Shown one piece after another: positions 44,142 to 53,260 of a DNA stretch of 64,000 nt. The notes beneath the pieces are model-generated. The model made no database searches. It saw only the letters and a program-made list of their open reading frames with translations, and was not told the origin of the DNA. A program made the position numbers and the translations under genes. The stretch's first letter is position 1; each line of letters starts with the position of its first letter. This DNA comes from Heliomarina baculiformis (GTDB lineage: Bacteria > Pseudomonadota > Alphaproteobacteria > Rhodobacterales > Rhodobacteraceae): NCBI RefSeq assembly GCF_019966545.1, contig NZ_JAIMIC010000001.1, positions 372,001 through 436,000 of the forward strand, in the 5' to 3' direction.

Positions 44142-45182
44142 TCAGAAGATCAAGAGCGTGAGAGAAAGCGCTGTAGCGGAAATGAATATCCACGCCGCCG
44201 CACCAAGCATCAAGGGACGCATCCCCTTGGCGCGGAGCTTGCGTATGTCAGTCTCGAGCCCCATCGCGGCCAGTGCCACGGTCAGCAAGAAGCCGGTCAG
44301 CGTGATCAACCAGTCATGAAGTGTGCCTGGCAGGGTGACGACGGAATTCAGCAGGACCATCGCGAGGAATCCGAACACGAACCACGGTGTCGGCGCTCGT
44401 CCGGTGCTGCCCTCGCCGTCCCGTGAGATGAATAGACCGATGGCAAGGATCAGCGGTGCGAGCAGGATAACGCGGCTCAGCTTGGCGACGGTGCCGGTCT
44501 GACCGGCGATTTCCCCGCCCTGAAAGGCGGCGGCGACGGCCTGCGCGACTTCGTGGATCGCAGCACCGGACCAGAGCCCGTAGCTTTCGCTGGAGAGGTG
44601 CAGCCCATTGCCGACAACCGGGAACAGCAGCATCGAGAGCGAGCCGAACACGGTGACGCAGGCAATGGCATAGGCGACGTCTTCGTCAGAGCCGCGGGTA
44701 ACGGTATTAGTGGCGATCACGGCGGACGCGCCACAGACCGAAGTACCGGCGGCGATCAGTTCGGTCAGTTTGCGTTCGACGCCAAGAACGCGCCCCATCG
44801 CCTTGGTGAATAGAAACGTCCCGAGTAGTGTAGTCGCCACGATGGCGAAACCGCGCAGGCCGACCTCGCCCAACTGGGCCAGCGTAAGCTGAAGTCCCAG
44901 CAGGATGATTGCGCCGCGCAACAGTTTTTTCAGCGAAAAGGTGATGCCCGGTGCAACCGCAGGAATGGCGCCGAGCGTATTCCGCCACAGCATGCCCAGC
45001 ACCATCGCCACGACGAGCGGGCTGAGACCCGGAATGTTCGAAAACCTCTGAACACCCGTTGCAATCGCCGCGATCACCACGGCAAGCGCCAGTCCCGGCG
45101 CGATGGCACCCGCAGCTTTCACAATCGCTTCTACGCGGTTCGGTTCATCGCCGGTCAGCCGGTCGAGGGTCTGGGTATTCAT
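44142..45182 (-). CDS. YeiH-type putative sulfate exporter (UPF0324)
   Basis: A 346-residue membrane protein with about ten helices. GTSVCGASAVIATNTV and WSGAAIHEVAQAVAAAFQGG are signature segments of the YeiH family. Members are linked with export of sulfate or sulfite in sulfonate-degrading bacteria. The divergent LysR gene at 45283 is the usual partner (YeiE-like), with a shared 100-base control region. Confidence 0.9.
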   Translation of the reverse strand: MNTQTLDRLTGDEPNRVEAIVKAAGAIAPGLALAVVIAAIATGVQRFSNIPGLSPLVVAMVLGMLWRNTLGAIPAVAPGITFSLKKLLRGAIILLGLQLTLAQLGEVGLRGFAIVATTLLGTFLFTKAMGRVLGVERKLTELIAAGTSVCGASAVIATNTVTRGSDEDVAYAIACVTVFGSLSMLLFPVVGNGLHLSSESYGLWSGAAIHEVAQAVAAAFQGGEIAGQTGTVAKLSRVILLAPLILAIGLFISRDGEGSTGRAPTPWFVFGFLAMVLLNSVVTLPGTLHDWLITLTGFLLTVALAAMGLETDIRKLRAKGMRPLMLGAAAWIFISATALSLTLLIF

Positions 45183-45249
45183 CTGCGTCTCCGTCTATTC
45201 GGAGCGGAATATCCACTTGACGCATCAATCAATCCAGCGAGTTATAATT

Positions 45250-45269
45250 GTAAAAACGTTCGATTTTAC
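45250..45269. promoter_or_regulatory. Inverted repeat between yeiH-like gene and lysR
   Basis: GTAAAA (45250-45255) and TTTTAC (45264-45269) are exact inverse complements separated by eight bases, 13 bases before the LysR start codon in the divergent promoter region. AT-rich dyads of this size are typical LysR binding sites, so autoregulation is plausible. Confidence 0.45.
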
Positions 45270-45282
45270 TTATTGATCAACT

Positions 45283-46158
45283 ATGACCCTTGAACAGCTT
45301 CGCATCTTTCTGGCCGTGGCGGACCGTCTGCATGTGACCCGTGCGGCGGAGGCATTGAACCTTACGCAATCAGCAGTCAGCGCTTCGATCTCGGCACTGG
45401 AGAATCGGCACGATATCAAGCTCTTTGACCGCGTGGGGCGGCGCATCATCCTGACTGAGGCAGGTGATGCGCTGGTGCCCGAGGCACGCAGATTGCTGGC
45501 CCGCGCCGAGGCTGTCGAGATGGTTTTGGAGGATTTCGCCCAGAACACACGCGGCCGGTTGCGTCTATACGCGAGCCAGACGGTGGCCAATTACTGGCTG
45601 CCGCAACGTATGGTGACCCTGCACCGTCAGCATCCTGGGATTGAACTGGACTTGCGGGTGGGCAACACGGCGCAGGTCGCGCAATCGGTCGAGGATGGCG
45701 ATGCCGATCTTGGGCTAATCGAAGGCGAGGTCACACAAGGGGAGTTGCACCGTCAGGTGGTGGCGCGGGATTCACTTGTGCTTGTCATGGCGCGCAGCCA
45801 CCCATGGTCCGCGCTCCGCGAAATACCGGTGACGGATTACGCAACGCAATCATGGGTACTGCGGGAATCTGGATCTGGGACACGCTCGGAATTCGAAAAG
45901 GTGCTGGTCAAGGCGGGCCTGACCATCGCCGACTTGAAGATCTCTCTCGAACTGCCGTCGAACGAGGCGGTGCTCGCCGCTGTTGCGGCGGGGGAGTCGC
46001 TCAGCGTGATGTCGCGCCGGGCCGCCATAGCCTCGGGCAAGGCGACGCATATGGTTGATGTGCCGGGCGGCGAGAGACCATTTGCGGTGCTGACCCATCC
46101 TAAACGCTACCGGACGCGGGCCGTGAGTGCGATGATCGAGATATTGTCCGCACCTTAG
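45283..46158 (+). CDS. LysR family regulator (YeiE/CysB-like)
   Basis: A 291-residue LysR regulator starting MTLEQLRIFLAVADRLHVTR, with the HTH AAEALNLTQSAVSASISALE and the effector-binding domain (GRLRLYASQTVANYWLP, DGDADLGLIEGEV, LELPSNEAVLAAVAAGE). It resembles regulators of sulfur metabolism. Divergent from the YeiH-type exporter, its probable target. Confidence 0.92.
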   Translation: MTLEQLRIFLAVADRLHVTRAAEALNLTQSAVSASISALENRHDIKLFDRVGRRIILTEAGDALVPEARRLLARAEAVEMVLEDFAQNTRGRLRLYASQTVANYWLPQRMVTLHRQHPGIELDLRVGNTAQVAQSVEDGDADLGLIEGEVTQGELHRQVVARDSLVLVMARSHPWSALREIPVTDYATQSWVLRESGSGTRSEFEKVLVKAGLTIADLKISLELPSNEAVLAAVAAGESLSVMSRRAAIASGKATHMVDVPGGERPFAVLTHPKRYRTRAVSAMIEILSAP

Positions 46159-46346
46159 CGCTGCGATGAATAGTTCGCCATGCTAAGAAATTGATATGCG
46201 CGCTGGAAAGTGTCGGGCAAAGACCGTCCATAAAAAGGGCGTTCCTGGTCGGGAAACTCTCAGAAATCAACTTTCTCTTGCTTAGCGGTTCACATTCCCC
46301 CCTGCGGCTGTAGGTTTATCTGCGCAATAGAATTCAAGGAATACAG

Positions 46347-47360
46347 ATGACCCCAGTCACCAATGCCGACGAAATTTCCGAGATCGCTTTTGGGTTCATG
46401 GGATCAAAGGCTCTCTTTGCCGCGCTCGAGGTTGGCGTGTTCACGGCGTTAGAAAAATCGGGGGCTGCTGCGGCTGCGGAATTGTCAAAAGATCTCGACG
46501 TGCACATCGACCGGATGACGACGCTGCTTACCTCGCTGGTCGGGATCGGACTCATCACGGTTGACGAGGGCAAGTTTTCCAATGCCCCCGCAAGTTCGGC
46601 CTTTCTGGTGAAGGGCGCCAAGTATGACTTTGGCGACTACCTGCGCCTGCAGGTAGGACGTCAGATGTATGGCCTGCTCGATCAGATCGAAGGCGTGATT
46701 TCCGGCGACATGGATGAGGGCGACACCACGTCCTATGCGCAGTGGTTCTCCGACCCCGAAGAGGCTCGGCTTTATTCCGAAAGCCAACATGCAGGCTCGA
46801 TGGGCCCGGCGCGGCAGATGGCCAAGGCGCTTGATCTCTCCGACGCCAAGTCGATGCTGGACGTGGGCGGCGGCACCGGAGCCTATTCGATCACATTCTG
46901 CAAAAACGCGCCGCATCTATCGTCGACTGTGCTCGATTTCCCGAACGTGGCCAAGCTTGGTCGTGATTTCGTGGAAAAGGCAGGGCTGTCCGACCAGGTT
47001 TCCTATGTCCAAGGCAATGCGCTTGAGGCCGAATGGCCAAAGGGGCAGGACATCGTACTGATGTCCTATCTGTTTTCCGGCGTGCCCGGCGATACGCACA
47101 AGCGCTTGATCAAACAGGCTTTTGACGTGCTGAACCCCGGCGGCACGCTGCTGATCCATGATTTTGTGGTGAACGAGGACCGCACCGGTCCCAAGCTGGC
47201 CGCGCTCTGGCAGTTGCAGCACACGGCGTTTACTCCCGAAGCACGCTCGCTTGACGATGGCTGGCTGAGCGAGGCGCTGAGCGAGGCCGGCTTCGAGGAT
47301 GTCTCGGTCGGCACGATGATCCCTGAGATGACGATGCTGGCGACCGGGCACAAACCCTGA
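46347..47360 (+). CDS. SAM-dependent methyltransferase with dimerisation domain (ASMT/DsyB-like)
   Basis: A 337-residue enzyme: an N-terminal winged-helix dimerisation domain (AFGFMGSKALFAALEVGVFT, TTLLTSLVGIGLI) and a C-terminal Rossmann methyltransferase (LDVGGGTGAYSITFCK, DFPNVAKLG, LLIHDFVV). This is the architecture of acetylserotonin/caffeate O-methyltransferases and of DsyB, the marine alphaproteobacterial S-methyltransferase of DMSP synthesis. The general family is sure; the DsyB assignment is only a possibility. Single gene, AAGGA before ATG 46347, terminator after it. Confidence 0.85.
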   Translation: MTPVTNADEISEIAFGFMGSKALFAALEVGVFTALEKSGAAAAAELSKDLDVHIDRMTTLLTSLVGIGLITVDEGKFSNAPASSAFLVKGAKYDFGDYLRLQVGRQMYGLLDQIEGVISGDMDEGDTTSYAQWFSDPEEARLYSESQHAGSMGPARQMAKALDLSDAKSMLDVGGGTGAYSITFCKNAPHLSSTVLDFPNVAKLGRDFVEKAGLSDQVSYVQGNALEAEWPKGQDIVLMSYLFSGVPGDTHKRLIKQAFDVLNPGGTLLIHDFVVNEDRTGPKLAALWQLQHTAFTPEARSLDDGWLSEALSEAGFEDVSVGTMIPEMTMLATGHKP

Positions 47361-47373
47361 TCGCCAAGATATC

Positions 47374-47400
47374 GGCCCGCCTTCCGGCAGGCCATTTCTT
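47374..47400. terminator. Hairpin with T-rich tail between the methyltransferase and putA
   Basis: GGCCCGCC (47374-47381), TTCC loop and GGCAGGCC (47386-47393) form an 8-bp stem with one mismatch, followed by ATTTCTTT on the plus strand. It fits a rho-independent terminator for the methyltransferase gene and overlaps the 3' end of the convergent putA. Confidence 0.65.
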
Positions 47401-50400
47401 TATTCGGATTCGGCCAACAGGCTGGCATTTCCCCCTGCCGCTGTCGTGTCGACGCAGAGGTGGCGTTCGACCACGTAACGCTCCGGGCAAATGATCTGCG
47501 TTTCCAGCGGTATGATTGCCCCCGGTCGCTCGGCGAGCGCGATGCGCAAGCCCCGCGTCCAGTCCGAAGCACCGGCAGCGGCCACCGCCGCGATCTCCTT
47601 GAGTTCAGCCAGATCCCCTGCCCCGACTGTGCCGTCGAATGCGACAATCGGCACGCCCGCGTCCTTGAGCGCACGCGTCGCCTCGAGCGCGCCCCGCGCG
47701 GCCACGATGACGCCACAGCCTGCGCCCAGCGCCTGCACGGCCTGCGCCACGGCGATTTCTGCAGTTGGGCCAAGGCAAAGCACCGTGCCCTTGGCATACA
47801 TGCGCAGCCGGTTGGTTTCGCCCGTCGGCCCGGGCAGTGTCTGCGGCGTCGTGTCGAAGGCCGCCGTTTCCGAGAGCGCCTTGCGGATGATACCGCTGCG
47901 ACCGCTTAGCGCGTGGCGCAGAACCGAGACCCGGTCGGGACGGGCCGCCCAGTTGCGCGCGTCGAGCCCGTTGATCGCCTTTTGCACATCAGAAGTTTTG
48001 ACAGGATCGGTATCGGGCGCGGCCAGTTCCTCGACCTTTGCCGTCCGGCGAAAGCGGGTAAGGTAAAGCGGACCGCCCGCTTTGGGGCCGGTGCCCGAAA
48101 GGCCCTCGCCGCCAAAGGGTTGCGAGCCGACAATCGCACCGATCTGGTTGCGGTTGACGTAGATGTTGCCGACGTTGAGGCGGTCTGTGATATGCTGCAC
48201 CCGGTCGTCAATCCGCGTGTGCAGCCCGAAGGTCAGACCGTAACCACGCCCGTTGATCGCCGCGACGACATCGTCGATTTCACGCGATTTGAAGCTGGCG
48301 ACATGCAGAACCGGTCCAAAAATCTCGCGTTCCAGATCGTCGATTCCGGAGACATCAACAACCGCGGGCGTCACGTAATTCCCCTTGGAAGGAATTTGTA
48401 TTTTCTTCAGCACCTTGCCGGATTGCTCCTGTGCGGCGAGATAGTCCGAGATATCCGCCTGCGCCTCGCCATCGATGACCGGAGAGACATCGATATCGGT
48501 GCGCCAGGGATCGCCAATATGCAGTGCGTCCATCGCGCCGTAAAGCATGTGCAGCAGCCTTTCGCGTGCGTCCTCCTGCACGTAGAGCATACGCAGGGCG
48601 GAGCAGCGCTGACCCGCGGACTGGAAGGAAGAGATCAGGATGTCGCGCACCGCCTGTTCAGTCAGCGCGGTGGAATCCACGATCATCGCGTTAAGACCGC
48701 CGGTTTCCGCGATCAGCACCGCATTGGGACCGGCGTTTTCCGCCAGAACCTTGTGGATGATCTGCGCCACCTCGGTCGAGCCGGTAAAGCAGACACCGGC
48801 GATGTCGGGATCGCTCGTCAGCGGCGCGCCGACCGTCGGGCCATCCCCCGGCAACAGCTGAAGCGCCGCATCCGGGAGCCCTGCCTCGCGCATCATCTGG
48901 ACGGCGCGGGTGGCAATGATCGGTGTCTGCTCGGCGGGTTTGGCCAGCACCGCATTGCCTGCCGCAAGCGCCGCCGCGATCTGCCCGGTAAAGATCGCTA
49001 GCGGGAAGTTCCAAGGGCTGATGCAGACGAAGACACCGCAGGCCTCGCCCGGTTCTTCCTGTTCCAGACGCTCGGCCTCATTCGCGTAATAGCGCAGGAA
49101 ATCAACTGCTTCTCGGACTTCAGCGATACCATCGAGCAAGGTTTTGCCGGCTTCCCGGGTGGCGATTGCGCAAAGCTCGGCGATATTGTCCTCGTAGAGA
49201 TCGGCGACCTTGCGTAGGATGTTTGCCCGCTCTTTCGCCGGACGCGCGGACCAGTCGCGATACCCGTCATGGGCCGATTTCAAGGCAGCACTGACTTCCT
49301 GAGCCGTAGCCTCCTGCACCTTACCAACCACACGGGCCGGATCGGCGGGAGAGACCGCGTCGCGAGGCGTACCTTGCGGCGTGGAGCTTCCTGCGAGCAT
49401 CGGCGCCGCGTCCCATGTGGCGTCGGCCCATTTTTCCCGCTCTGCCAGAAGCGGCAGGATCGAGGCCGGTTCGTTGACCCGGTAGCCCCGCGAATTGGCG
49501 CGTTCCGGTGCAAAGAGGTCCCCCGGCAAGCGGATGTTCGGATTGGCGATCTTGCCGCCCAGCGCGAGAACCTCGCTGACCGGGTCCTGCGCGATTTCGC
49601 TGGCCGGAATGGTCGTATCGACGATCTGATTCACGAAGGAGGAGTTCGCGCCGTTTTCAAGCAGCCGCCGGACGAGATAGGCCAGCAGGTCGCGATGCGC
49701 CCCGACCGGCGCGTAGATCCGGCAGCGGGTGCCTTCGGATTCCTTGACGATGCCATGGAGGGATTCTCCCATGCCGTGAAGCCTTTGGAATTCAAAGCTT
49801 TGCTTGTCATTACCCGCCATGGCCACGACCGCAGCGCAGGTATGGGCGTTATGCGTCGCGAACTGCGGGTAGATGCGGTCGCGCTTGTCCATCAAAAGCT
49901 GGGCGCAGGCCATGTAGCTCACATCCGTGTTGACCTTGCGGGTATAGACAGGGAAGCCATTCACGCCGAGTTCCTGCGCCAGCTTGATTTCCGTGTCCCA
50001 ATAGGCGCCCTTGACCAGACGGACCATGATCTTGCGATCCAGCCGTTCCGCGAGCGCATAAAGTGTTTCGATCACCGGCGCGGCGCGGCGGCCATAGGCC
50101 TGCACCACGACGCCGAACCCGTCCCAACCCGCAAGTTCCGGGTCATCCATCAGCGCCTCTATCACGTCCAACGAGAGATCTAGACGGTCCTGTTCCTCAG
50201 CGTCGATGTTGAAACCTATATTGGCGCGGGCGGCTTGCCGGACGAGGTCGCGGGCGCGCGGCACCAGTTCCTCTATTACCTGCGTTTTGTGGGTGGTTTC
50301 ATAGCGCGGATGCAGCGCCGAGAGCTTCACCGAAATACCGGGGCTGGAGCGTACATCCCCGGTCGCCTGCTTGGCGATGGCCGCGATGGCCTTGGCATAG

Positions 50401-51065
50401 GCGGCATGATAGCGCTGTGCATCCTCGTCGGTGCGGGCGGCTTCGCCGAGCATGTCATAGGAATATGTATAGCCCTGCTTTTCCAGTTCGCGCGCGTTCT
50501 TCATGCCGGATTCGATGGTTTCGCCCAGCACGAACTGACGCCCGAGAATCTTCATCGACTGGCTGACCGCGGTACGCACCACCGGTTCGCCCATTCGCTT
50601 GACCAAACCGCGCAGGGCACGGGTCGGTCCCTTTGGGTCGTCCTCGAGCACCTTGCCGGTCAGCATCAGTGCCCATGTCGAGGCATTGACCAGCGATGAC
50701 GACGAATGGCCAAGATGCGCCCCCCAGTTCGACGGTTCGATCTTGTCGTTGATTAGCTCGTCGATCGTATAGGCATCGGGCACCCGCAAGAGCGCTTCGG
50801 CCAGACACATGAGACCCACACCCTCTTCGGTCGAAAGACCGTATTCGGCGAGAAATGCTTCCATCATCGTGGGCGAGGTTTCGCGCCGCACCCGTTCGAC
50901 ATATTGCGCGCCTGCTTCGGCGATAGACTTGCGTTCCGCCTCAGAGAGGCGAATGCGCTGCAGCAGCCCCTCGATCGCGTCCGCTTCGCTGATCTTGTAT
51001 TGTGCGCGGACGTTCTGGCGCGCGGCGTCGGCGCTGTTGGCAAGTTCGGCTTCAAATTTCGTCAT
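47400..51065 (-). CDS. putA: Bifunctional proline dehydrogenase / L-glutamate-gamma-semialdehyde dehydrogenase
   Basis: A 1221-residue PutA. The N-terminal third is the FAD-dependent proline dehydrogenase barrel (YTYSYDMLGEAARTDEDA, SVKLSALHPRYE, MVRLVKGAYWDTEIKLAQ). The middle third is the aldehyde dehydrogenase (SPWNFPLAIFTGQIAAALAAG, TGSTEVAQII, ETGGLNAMIV, catalytic Cys in GQRCSALRMLYV). The C-terminal ~230 residues are the extra ALDH-like domain of long PutAs. There is no N-terminal ribbon-helix-helix, so it does not act as its own repressor. AAGGAGAA lies before ATG 51065. No divergent PutR gene is next to it. Confidence 0.95.
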   Translation of the reverse strand: MTKFEAELANSADAARQNVRAQYKISEADAIEGLLQRIRLSEAERKSIAEAGAQYVERVRRETSPTMMEAFLAEYGLSTEEGVGLMCLAEALLRVPDAYTIDELINDKIEPSNWGAHLGHSSSSLVNASTWALMLTGKVLEDDPKGPTRALRGLVKRMGEPVVRTAVSQSMKILGRQFVLGETIESGMKNARELEKQGYTYSYDMLGEAARTDEDAQRYHAAYAKAIAAIAKQATGDVRSSPGISVKLSALHPRYETTHKTQVIEELVPRARDLVRQAARANIGFNIDAEEQDRLDLSLDVIEALMDDPELAGWDGFGVVVQAYGRRAAPVIETLYALAERLDRKIMVRLVKGAYWDTEIKLAQELGVNGFPVYTRKVNTDVSYMACAQLLMDKRDRIYPQFATHNAHTCAAVVAMAGNDKQSFEFQRLHGMGESLHGIVKESEGTRCRIYAPVGAHRDLLAYLVRRLLENGANSSFVNQIVDTTIPASEIAQDPVSEVLALGGKIANPNIRLPGDLFAPERANSRGYRVNEPASILPLLAEREKWADATWDAAPMLAGSSTPQGTPRDAVSPADPARVVGKVQEATAQEVSAALKSAHDGYRDWSARPAKERANILRKVADLYEDNIAELCAIATREAGKTLLDGIAEVREAVDFLRYYANEAERLEQEEPGEACGVFVCISPWNFPLAIFTGQIAAALAAGNAVLAKPAEQTPIIATRAVQMMREAGLPDAALQLLPGDGPTVGAPLTSDPDIAGVCFTGSTEVAQIIHKVLAENAGPNAVLIAETGGLNAMIVDSTALTEQAVRDILISSFQSAGQRCSALRMLYVQEDARERLLHMLYGAMDALHIGDPWRTDIDVSPVIDGEAQADISDYLAAQEQSGKVLKKIQIPSKGNYVTPAVVDVSGIDDLEREIFGPVLHVASFKSREIDDVVAAINGRGYGLTFGLHTRIDDRVQHITDRLNVGNIYVNRNQIGAIVGSQPFGGEGLSGTGPKAGGPLYLTRFRRTAKVEELAAPDTDPVKTSDVQKAINGLDARNWAARPDRVSVLRHALSGRSGIIRKALSETAAFDTTPQTLPGPTGETNRLRMYAKGTVLCLGPTAEIAVAQAVQALGAGCGVIVAARGALEATRALKDAGVPIVAFDGTVGAGDLAELKEIAAVAAAGASDWTRGLRIALAERPGAIIPLETQIICPERYVVERHLCVDTTAAGGNASLLAESE

Positions 51066-51570
51066 ATCTGTTCTCCTTCGGTCACGCGGGCGGCGCTTTG
51101 GCAGGGCCAAGCCCACGTTCGACGGGGATCGGATCGATGTCCCACCCCTCAACAATGCGATTTTCGGCCTGCTTCAGAAAGAGGCCTGTTGACTATTGTC
51201 AGATCAGAAGGACCGTCGGCGGCCTGTGACGCTTGAGACCGGGCAAAAACAGGGCGCCGGAGGGCGGCAGGAAAGCGCCCTGCGTCAGCAGAACCGCGCC
51301 CACCTCGCGAACGGTATTGCCGTCTGATGCCGGAAGGAACATCTGCATGCCCATCGTGAATCCGAATGCCTCAAGCCTGATGCGCATTAGACATGAGACA
51401 GGCGTTACTGCAAGTAAAGCTTTCGACGCGCGTGCTGGCACCTCCCGACAGAGGGGTCGTTTCCGCGTGCAACCAGCTGAGAATATTCAGAATTTGCATT
51501 TTAGCCGGTCTCGGGTAAGCTGCAGGCCGTATATTGGGCTCAAGCGTACAGGTTTGTCAGGAATTAAGTG
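51066..51570. other. 505-base region upstream of putA without a supported gene
   Basis: Short frames exist on both strands (for example 51199-51441 on the minus strand, about 80 codons) but none has a domain or a convincing ribosome binding site. The region must contain the putA promoter (leftward) and the promoter of the rhodanese-like gene (rightward). The Lrp-type putR that usually sits here in alphaproteobacteria is absent. Confidence 0.4.
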
Positions 51571-52434
51571 ATGACCAGAGTTGGCGGTATCGGTCTGGCG
51601 TTCTTGTTGCTGTCCATCGGCAGCGTGGCGCCGGCACAGGACTTGTTCGAGGGCGACACGCTGACCGGCGAAAGCGAGGACGCGGGAGAGCTGCTACCGC
51701 GCCCCCTACCGGAATTCGACGATCTCTTTACCGATGAGACAGAGTCCGGCTCCGACCCGCTGTTTCCTGTTCCCGAACCGGAAAGCGACGCTGTGGAGCT
51801 CCCATCGTTCCCCGGCAACAGCTTTTCCAACGGGCGGACCATTGTGACGGTCGCGCCGTCGCACCCGCCGATGATCATCGATCCGAAGCCCGCGCGCCCG
51901 CCGATCACCAATGCGCCGATGGTGCCGGGAAACCAGCTCTCCGAACGCCATATCGGCCCGAGGCTTTATGATTTCGAATTCCGGGATTACGGCATTCCAG
52001 TCATCCCTTACCTGTATCCGGGGCCGATGTTCGGGCCCACACCGCTGCGCGTTCCCGGTGCGGAGCTGATTGCGACGAACGATCTTTACGGCGCGCTGGG
52101 AGGCGGTCGTCCCGTTCTGCTGATCGACGTGCTGGGGGGCGAGCGTATCATTCCGGGTGCGCGGCGCGCACCGGGGCTGTCGGCCTCTGGCGATTTCGAC
52201 GACCGGGTGCAGCGTCGGGCGCGACGCTGGCTGGACAGGGCGACCGGCGGGCATCGCGATCTGCCCATCGTCGTCTATTGCACCGATCCGGAATGCTGGC
52301 ATGGCTATAACGCGGCGCTGCGCGTGGCTGCCGCAGGGTATCGCAATGTTCACTGGTATCGCGGCGGCTTGCGGGCGTGGGAAATGGCAGGGTTCAACAC
52401 GGTGCGCGCCGATTATCGCGCACGCCAGAACTAG
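51571..52434 (+). CDS. Secreted rhodanese-like protein with CxxxxCW motif
   Basis: A 287-residue protein with a signal peptide (hydrophobic LAFLLLSIGSVAPAQ, cleavage near residue 23), an acidic/Pro-rich linker (residues ~25-130) and a C-terminal rhodanese domain. The presumed catalytic Cys237 lies in VYCTDPECWHGYNAAL with Cys242 five residues on, giving CxxxxCW, similar to the CxxCW proteins of PQQ-linked periplasmic oxidation. GYRNVHWYRGGLRAWEMAG is the typical rhodanese end. AGGA precedes ATG 51571; GTG one codon earlier is possible. Confidence 0.8.
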   Translation: MTRVGGIGLAFLLLSIGSVAPAQDLFEGDTLTGESEDAGELLPRPLPEFDDLFTDETESGSDPLFPVPEPESDAVELPSFPGNSFSNGRTIVTVAPSHPPMIIDPKPARPPITNAPMVPGNQLSERHIGPRLYDFEFRDYGIPVIPYLYPGPMFGPTPLRVPGAELIATNDLYGALGGGRPVLLIDVLGGERIIPGARRAPGLSASGDFDDRVQRRARRWLDRATGGHRDLPIVVYCTDPECWHGYNAALRVAAAGYRNVHWYRGGLRAWEMAGFNTVRADYRARQN

Positions 52435-52438
52435 TAAC

Positions 52439-53170
52439 CTAGCCGCCGGTCATGTCGCGCATGTAAAGCACGTCCCCGTGGCGAGGGACCTGAAAATACC
52501 TGTGGGAGGCCAGCCGGAAACCGTTCGCCACCATATGCGCGTCGATGTCTTCGAACTTTGCGCCGCCGTCGTAGATCGGCACGCGCGAAACCTCGCATTT
52601 GCACATGTCGAAAGCCTGCAGCCCGGCGCCAAGCCCCTGTAGCACCTCGAATTCGTGCCCCTGCACATCGACGACAAGCATGGTTTCTTTGAAGCCCGCA
52701 AGAACGATGCCATGCGCCTTGAGGATCTGGGGCAGCGATTGGGCGGCGATTTCGAGGACTTCGCCGCTTTCACCGGCCTCGGGAAAGCGCTGCGACAGAA
52801 GGTCGGTCGCCCGGTGAACCGAGGAAGAAGCGCCGTCGCCCTTGAAGCGGTGAAACTGCATGGGATTGCCCGGTTTCGCCGACACCAGCGCGCATTCGGT
52901 CAGATGCTGGGTCGTTCCGTCGCGCTTGGCCAATTCGGTGACGAGCCGCTTGTAGGTCTCGGGGTCCGCCTCGACCCAGAGTACGGTCCTGGCGCCGCAG
53001 CTTTCGTAAAAGCCTGCGTCTTCGCCCCAGTGCGCGCCCACGTGAACGATAAGATCGACCGGGGCGTTTCGCTGCATCAAAAGCTCGTATTTCGACGCCC
53101 GTAAGTATTTACGCCAAGCATCCGGAACCGCACGCTTCGCGGCGCGCTCGATCTTTTTGAGCCCCTGCAT
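52439..53170 (-). CDS. FkbM family methyltransferase
   Basis: A 243-residue methyltransferase of the FkbM family: LIVHVGAHWGEDAGFYESCG is the SAM-binding loop, VLWVEADPETYKRL the acidic ribose contact, and LVVDVQGHEFEVLQGLG the conserved D-x-x-G-x-E motif (GHEFEVL variant). FkbM enzymes methylate hydroxyls on sugars or lipids. GGAG six bases before ATG 53170 sets the start. Convergent with the rhodanese gene, only four bases between stops. Confidence 0.85.
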   Translation of the reverse strand: MQGLKKIERAAKRAVPDAWRKYLRASKYELLMQRNAPVDLIVHVGAHWGEDAGFYESCGARTVLWVEADPETYKRLVTELAKRDGTTQHLTECALVSAKPGNPMQFHRFKGDGASSSVHRATDLLSQRFPEAGESGEVLEIAAQSLPQILKAHGIVLAGFKETMLVVDVQGHEFEVLQGLGAGLQAFDMCKCEVSRVPIYDGGAKFEDIDAHMVANGFRLASHRYFQVPRHGDVLYMRDMTGG

Positions 53171-53260
53171 CCGTATCTCCAACTTCCTCGCAACTTTCTT
53201 ACCAGCCTGCTTGCACAGGGAAAAGCCATGCCATAAGCCTTCGGCAGACCGGAGGCTGTC

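Noticed and set aside
51199-51441. Short minus-strand frame upstream of putA
   Set aside because: No recognisable domain or ribosome binding site, and similar frames occur by chance in this GC-rich region.
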